NCBI GenBank assembly: GCA_023437745.1
Contig: JAEZFI010000304.1
Coordinates: 1-8,585, forward strand
DNA length: 8,585 nt
Direction of reading: 5' to 3'
Origin: Actinomycetes bacterium
GTDB lineage: Bacteria > Actinomycetota > Acidimicrobiia > Acidimicrobiales > Microtrichaceae
Part shown: in pieces, positions 6,274-8,585 of the stretch
Layout: every line of letters begins with the position of its first letter
How positions within the stretch are numbered: position 1 is the stretch's first letter
Made by a program: the position numbers and the translations under genes
The notes under the pieces: model-generated
The model's input: only the letters and a program-made list of their open reading frames with translations
Told to the model about the DNA's origin: nothing
Databases searched by the model: none

Positions 6274-6902
6274 GCGACCGGCTGGTCGGCCGCCCCGTCT
6301 TCGACGTCGGGGCGCCGCCGCCGTACCAGAGCCACGAGTTGCACGCCCGGGTCTTCACGCCGCGCCAGTGCGAGCGGATCATCGAGTTGGGGACCAGCCT
6401 CGAGCCCGAGGACGCCACCCTGGAGGGGTACGACGGCTCCGAGGTCGCCAACGCCGACATCCGCTCGTCGAGGACGGCGTGGATCGCTCCGGACGACGCG
6501 TGGTGGGTCTACGAGAAGCTGGCGACCGTCGCCGAGCGAGCCAACCGCCGGTACGGCTTCGAGTTGACCGGCTTCGGCGAGGACCTGCAGTTCACGACGT
6601 ACGACGCGCCCGGGTCGTTCTACTCCTGGCACCAGGACGGTCTCGACGGCAACGTCGCCACCCGCAAGCTGTCCCTCGTCGTGCAGCTCTCCGACCCGGC
6701 CGACTACGTGGGCGGAGAGCTCCAGTTCTTCGACGTCGAAGAGGACCTCGTGGACGCCGACCGCCATGCCGTCGCCGCGGCGACGGCCCGCCAGGGCACC
6801 GTCGTCGCGTTCCCGAGCTTCGAGTACCACCGGGTGATGCCGTTGCGCAGCGGGATCCGGCACTCCCTCGTCGCCTGGGTGAGCGGCCCCCCGTTCCGCT
6901 GA
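6270..6902 (+). CDS. 2OG-Fe(II) oxygenase, prolyl-4-hydroxylase/PKHD-like
   Basis: A 210-residue non-haem Fe(II)/2-oxoglutarate dioxygenase of the prolyl-4-hydroxylase/PKHD superfamily group. The iron triad is H121 and D123 (SWHQDG) plus H187 (FEYHRVMP), and R197 in RHSLVAW is the expected 2-oxoglutarate ligand. Core strands LQFTTYD, RKLSLVVQLSD, GGELQFF and GTVVAFPS are typical. Length fits the single-domain bacterial members, and it shows no close similarity to the HalD/ArpA-like oxygenase 800 bases upstream. The GTG start overlaps the lipoprotein stop (GTGA) with AGGAAGG just before it. The substrate may be a peptidyl or small-molecule residue; no signal peptide is present, so it acts in the cytoplasm. 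Pairing with a lipoprotein is unexplained. Confidence 0.87.
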   Translation: MSDRLVGRPVFDVGAPPPYQSHELHARVFTPRQCERIIELGTSLEPEDATLEGYDGSEVANADIRSSRTAWIAPDDAWWVYEKLATVAERANRRYGFELTGFGEDLQFTTYDAPGSFYSWHQDGLDGNVATRKLSLVVQLSDPADYVGGELQFFDVEEDLVDADRHAVAAATARQGTVVAFPSFEYHRVMPLRSGIRHSLVAWVSGPPFR

Positions 6903-6949
6903 CCGCCCGGCATCGTCGCGCCCCGCATGGGCCGAAGGGCCCTCCAAGT

Positions 6950-6977
6950 TCAACCCCGACGCCACCGCCGTCGATAC
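6950..6977 (+). promoter_or_regulatory. Candidate FliA/WhiG/SigD-type promoter before the HTH gene
   Basis: TCAA (6950-6953), 16 bases, then GTCGATAC (6970-6977) resembles the sigma-28 family pattern TAAA-N15-GCCGATAA. The box ends 7 bases before the GTG at 6985, placing the transcription start at or beside the start codon and implying a leaderless message; no proper Shine-Dalgarno is present. A vegetative reading, TTCAAC (6949-6954)-N18-GATACG (6973-6978), is also possible. Made by eye, with one mismatch in the core GCCGATA. Confidence 0.38.
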
Positions 6978-6984
6978 GGGAAAC

Positions 6985-7659
6985 GTGGTCGTCGAAGCCC
7001 CCCACTCCACCGCCTCGCTCGTCTCCAAGCGGCGGTTCGGCGCGGCCCTCGCCGCGGCGAGGGTGGCCGAGGGTGCGTCGCTCTCCGCGCTCGCCCGGCG
7101 GTGCGACGGCTGGTGGCTCCCCGACGAGCTGGCCGCCTTCGAGCAGGGCGTCGCAGAGCTCGACGACGCAGAGATCCTGTCGATCGCACGGCTCTACCAC
7201 CTGAAGGGACGCCCGATCGCCGCGCCCGGTGCTGCCGAGCTGGTCCTCGACCGGTCGACGGCTCCCGAGGTGAACGTCGACGGCGTCACGGAGCCCGTCG
7301 ACGATCCGGTCGAGGTGACCGCCCGCCTGTGGTGCCTCACCCGCCTGCTCGGCATCGACGTCGACTCGTTGCGGGCCTTGACCGTGCTCGCGGAAGGCCT
7401 GTCCACCACCACGGCCGAGGTCGCCGCGGCGCTCGACGGCGCCCGGAGCGGCGCCGATCCGGCCGCGGAGGCCGTCGGCGGGCGGATGGTCGTGCCCCTC
7501 ACGGGGATCCTGGTGGCCTTCACGCCCGGCGGATCCATCATGCTGACCCGCCCATCGGGACGGTGGGGACGGAGCAGCCACGGGATCCCCGGTGCTGCAC
7601 CGCTGCGCAGCCTCGTCGCCGGTCGCTCCGACCGGGCGCAGGATCACTCGCCGGTCTGA
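6985..7659 (+). CDS. Xre-like helix-turn-helix protein, putative regulator
   Basis: A 224-residue protein. Residues about 17-73 look like an Xre/Cro-type HTH: FGAALAAARVAEGASLSALARR, then an acidic helix with AAFEQG and a final ILSIARLYHL helix, matching the usual 'RxxRxxxGxSLxxLAxR...ExGxxxx' layout. Residues 107-155 form a second helical region (ARLWCLTRLLG, then LSTTTAEVAAALDG) of unknown role. Residues 165-192 are moderately hydrophobic (RMVVPLTGILVAFTPGG), perhaps a small beta domain for ligand binding or oligomerisation. The C-terminus is polar and probably disordered. The GTG at 6985 is the only reasonable start. The gene stands alone, 82 bases after the oxygenase, and its 3' end overlaps that of the convergent gene by 16 bases. 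DNA binding is inferred from the fold pattern only. Confidence 0.72.
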   Translation: MVVEAPHSTASLVSKRRFGAALAAARVAEGASLSALARRCDGWWLPDELAAFEQGVAELDDAEILSIARLYHLKGRPIAAPGAAELVLDRSTAPEVNVDGVTEPVDDPVEVTARLWCLTRLLGIDVDSLRALTVLAEGLSTTTAEVAAALDGARSGADPAAEAVGGRMVVPLTGILVAFTPGGSIMLTRPSGRWGRSSHGIPGAAPLRSLVAGRSDRAQDHSPV

Positions 7660-8585
7660 CCCGCCACGAACGAGAGCACCTCTGCGGTCGCGTTCGGCGG
7701 CCACCCGTGGAGTCCGTACGGCGCCACCGTGCTGCGCACCGTCACGTCGTCGAGGCAGCCCGCGTAGACGGTTCGCGCGGCGCCCGCCTCGTCAGTGGTG
7801 CTCGACGGCACGGGATCGCAGGCCGCAGCGTCCGCCCACCGTGCCAGCGTCGCCGACACCGACAGGGGCTCGTAGTCCGCCGCCGAGGTGAGGAGCAGGC
7901 CCCCGTTCGAGATGGCGTCCAACCCGGGACCGAAGCCGCCGTCCGGCGGCAGCACCGTGTCGTCGCTGCTGGCGAGGACGAGCAGCGGCGTCGGGGCGCC
8001 GAGCGGGCACGACGCAGGGAGGTAGGCGCCGTCGACCATCACGGTGGCGGCGGTCCGATCGCTGCGGCGGCAGGACCAGAGCCCCGCGAGGTGCGCGCCG
8101 TTGCCGATGCCCACGACGCTCACACGGTCCTGGTCCAGGCAGAGCAGGGCGGCGAGCTGGTCGAGCGCGGCGGTGACGAACCCGATGTCGTCGGGCTGGT
8201 CGGACGCTTCGGCCACGTTCCACTGGGACAGCTCGGCGCCCGTCGGCTCGGGCGTCACGACCACGGTCCCCGACGCAGCCGCATGGGCTTCGATGCCCGT
8301 GACGGACGAGGTCTGGGTGGACGAGCTCCCGAAGTCGCCGAACACGAGCATCACGGGCAGCGGCGTCGTCGGGGTCGCGGACGGCGGCACGTAGACACGG
8401 GTCGTGCGAGCGCCACCGGCGAGCTCCAGATCGAGGAACGTCGCGGTCCCCACCGGCATGCCCGGGGTGATGCCACAACCGAGCTGCTCGTCCATGCGGT
8501 CCAGCACGGGCGGCTCGTCGGCGAGCGTGGGTCGCATCCCGCCGTCGTGCGTCTCGTCGGCGCCGGCTCCGGCGAGCACTGCGAC
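7644..8585 (-). CDS. Secreted PHB-depolymerase/feruloyl-esterase-like alpha/beta hydrolase, serine-less, partial at 5' end
   Basis: The reading frame is open through the right edge of the window, and the first visible residues (VAVLAGAGAD) look like the end of a signal peptide, so the true start lies outside; the GTG at 8579 is only the first in-window start. About 313 residues are visible. Layout matches the LpqC/PHB-depolymerase-like esterases: a conserved GCG near the mature N-terminus, a VYVPP strand, DDIGFV before the nucleophile elbow, a DDTVLPPDGG acid loop and a GLHGWPP histidine loop (His codon 7707-7709). The nucleophile elbow reads GIGNGA where family members have G-x-S-N-G, so Ser is replaced by Gly (codon 8103-8105). 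The oxyanion HG motif is replaced by FG (Phe codon 8340-8342). The frame is otherwise clean. It is probably a non-catalytic, perhaps ligand-binding, extracellular protein. Confidence 0.8.
   Translation of the reverse strand, partial: VAVLAGAGADETHDGGMRPTLADEPPVLDRMDEQLGCGITPGMPVGTATFLDLELAGGARTTRVYVPPSATPTTPLPVMLVFGDFGSSSTQTSSVTGIEAHAAASGTVVVTPEPTGAELSQWNVAEASDQPDDIGFVTAALDQLAALLCLDQDRVSVVGIGNGAHLAGLWSCRRSDRTAATVMVDGAYLPASCPLGAPTPLLVLASSDDTVLPPDGGFGPGLDAISNGGLLLTSAADYEPLSVSATLARWADAAACDPVPSSTTDEAGAARTVYAGCLDDVTVRSTVAPYGLHGWPPNATAEVLSFVAGQTGE

Noticed and set aside
6929..6942. Hairpin GGGCC-GAAG-GGCCC between the P4H-like gene and the HTH gene as a terminator.
   Set aside because: The stem is only 5 bp and no U-tract follows (next bases are TCCAAGTT), so it does not meet the usual form of an intrinsic terminator.

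Overview
The window is very GC-rich and densely coding, with strong G/C preference at third codon positions, frequent GTG starts and many 1-4 base gene overlaps. This fits a high-GC actinobacterium. The protein styles (an HTH protein of the FGAALAAAR type, a short Thr-rich lipoprotein) and apparently leaderless promoters suggest class Acidimicrobiia, but that placement is an impression, not a computed result.

Region 1 (about 74-6011, + strand) is one compact run of seven genes. It starts with an aldehyde dehydrogenase. Four maturation factors of molybdenum hydroxylases follow: a CoxD-type MoxR AAA+ ATPase, a CoxE-type von Willebrand A protein, and two XdhC/CoxI-family proteins. The run ends with a HalD/ArpA-like 2-oxoglutarate/Fe(II) oxygenase and a formaldehyde-activating-enzyme (Fae) homologue. 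After the first two genes every junction is an ATGA, GTGA or TGATG overlap, so co-transcription and translational coupling are very likely. The Cox/Xdh factors imply a client xanthine-oxidase/CO-dehydrogenase-family enzyme, but its structural subunits are not in this window. The addition of ALDH, a 2OG oxygenase and Fae suggests the operon handles an aldehyde or C1 intermediate; this is inference.

Region 2 (about 6031-6902, + strand) looks like a separate unit. It has a candidate promoter, a tiny secreted lipoprotein (lipobox LGAC, Thr-rich tail) and, overlapping it by 4 bases, a second and unrelated 2OG/Fe(II) oxygenase of the prolyl-4-hydroxylase type.

Region 3 (about 6950-8585) holds an Xre-like helix-turn-helix protein preceded by a possible FliA/WhiG/SigD-type promoter. 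Its 3' end overlaps by 16 bases that of a convergent minus-strand gene running off the right edge. That gene encodes an exported protein of the PHB-depolymerase/feruloyl-esterase alpha/beta-hydrolase family whose nucleophilic serine is replaced by glycine, so it is probably a pseudoenzyme.

No tRNA, rRNA, CRISPR array, insertion sequence or convincing intrinsic terminator was seen. The most interesting items are the Cox-maturation/2OG-oxygenase/Fae operon, the Fae homologue in an actinobacterial setting, the intact HxD in a halogenase-like family member, the XdhC pair with one degenerate N-domain, and the serine-less secreted hydrolase.
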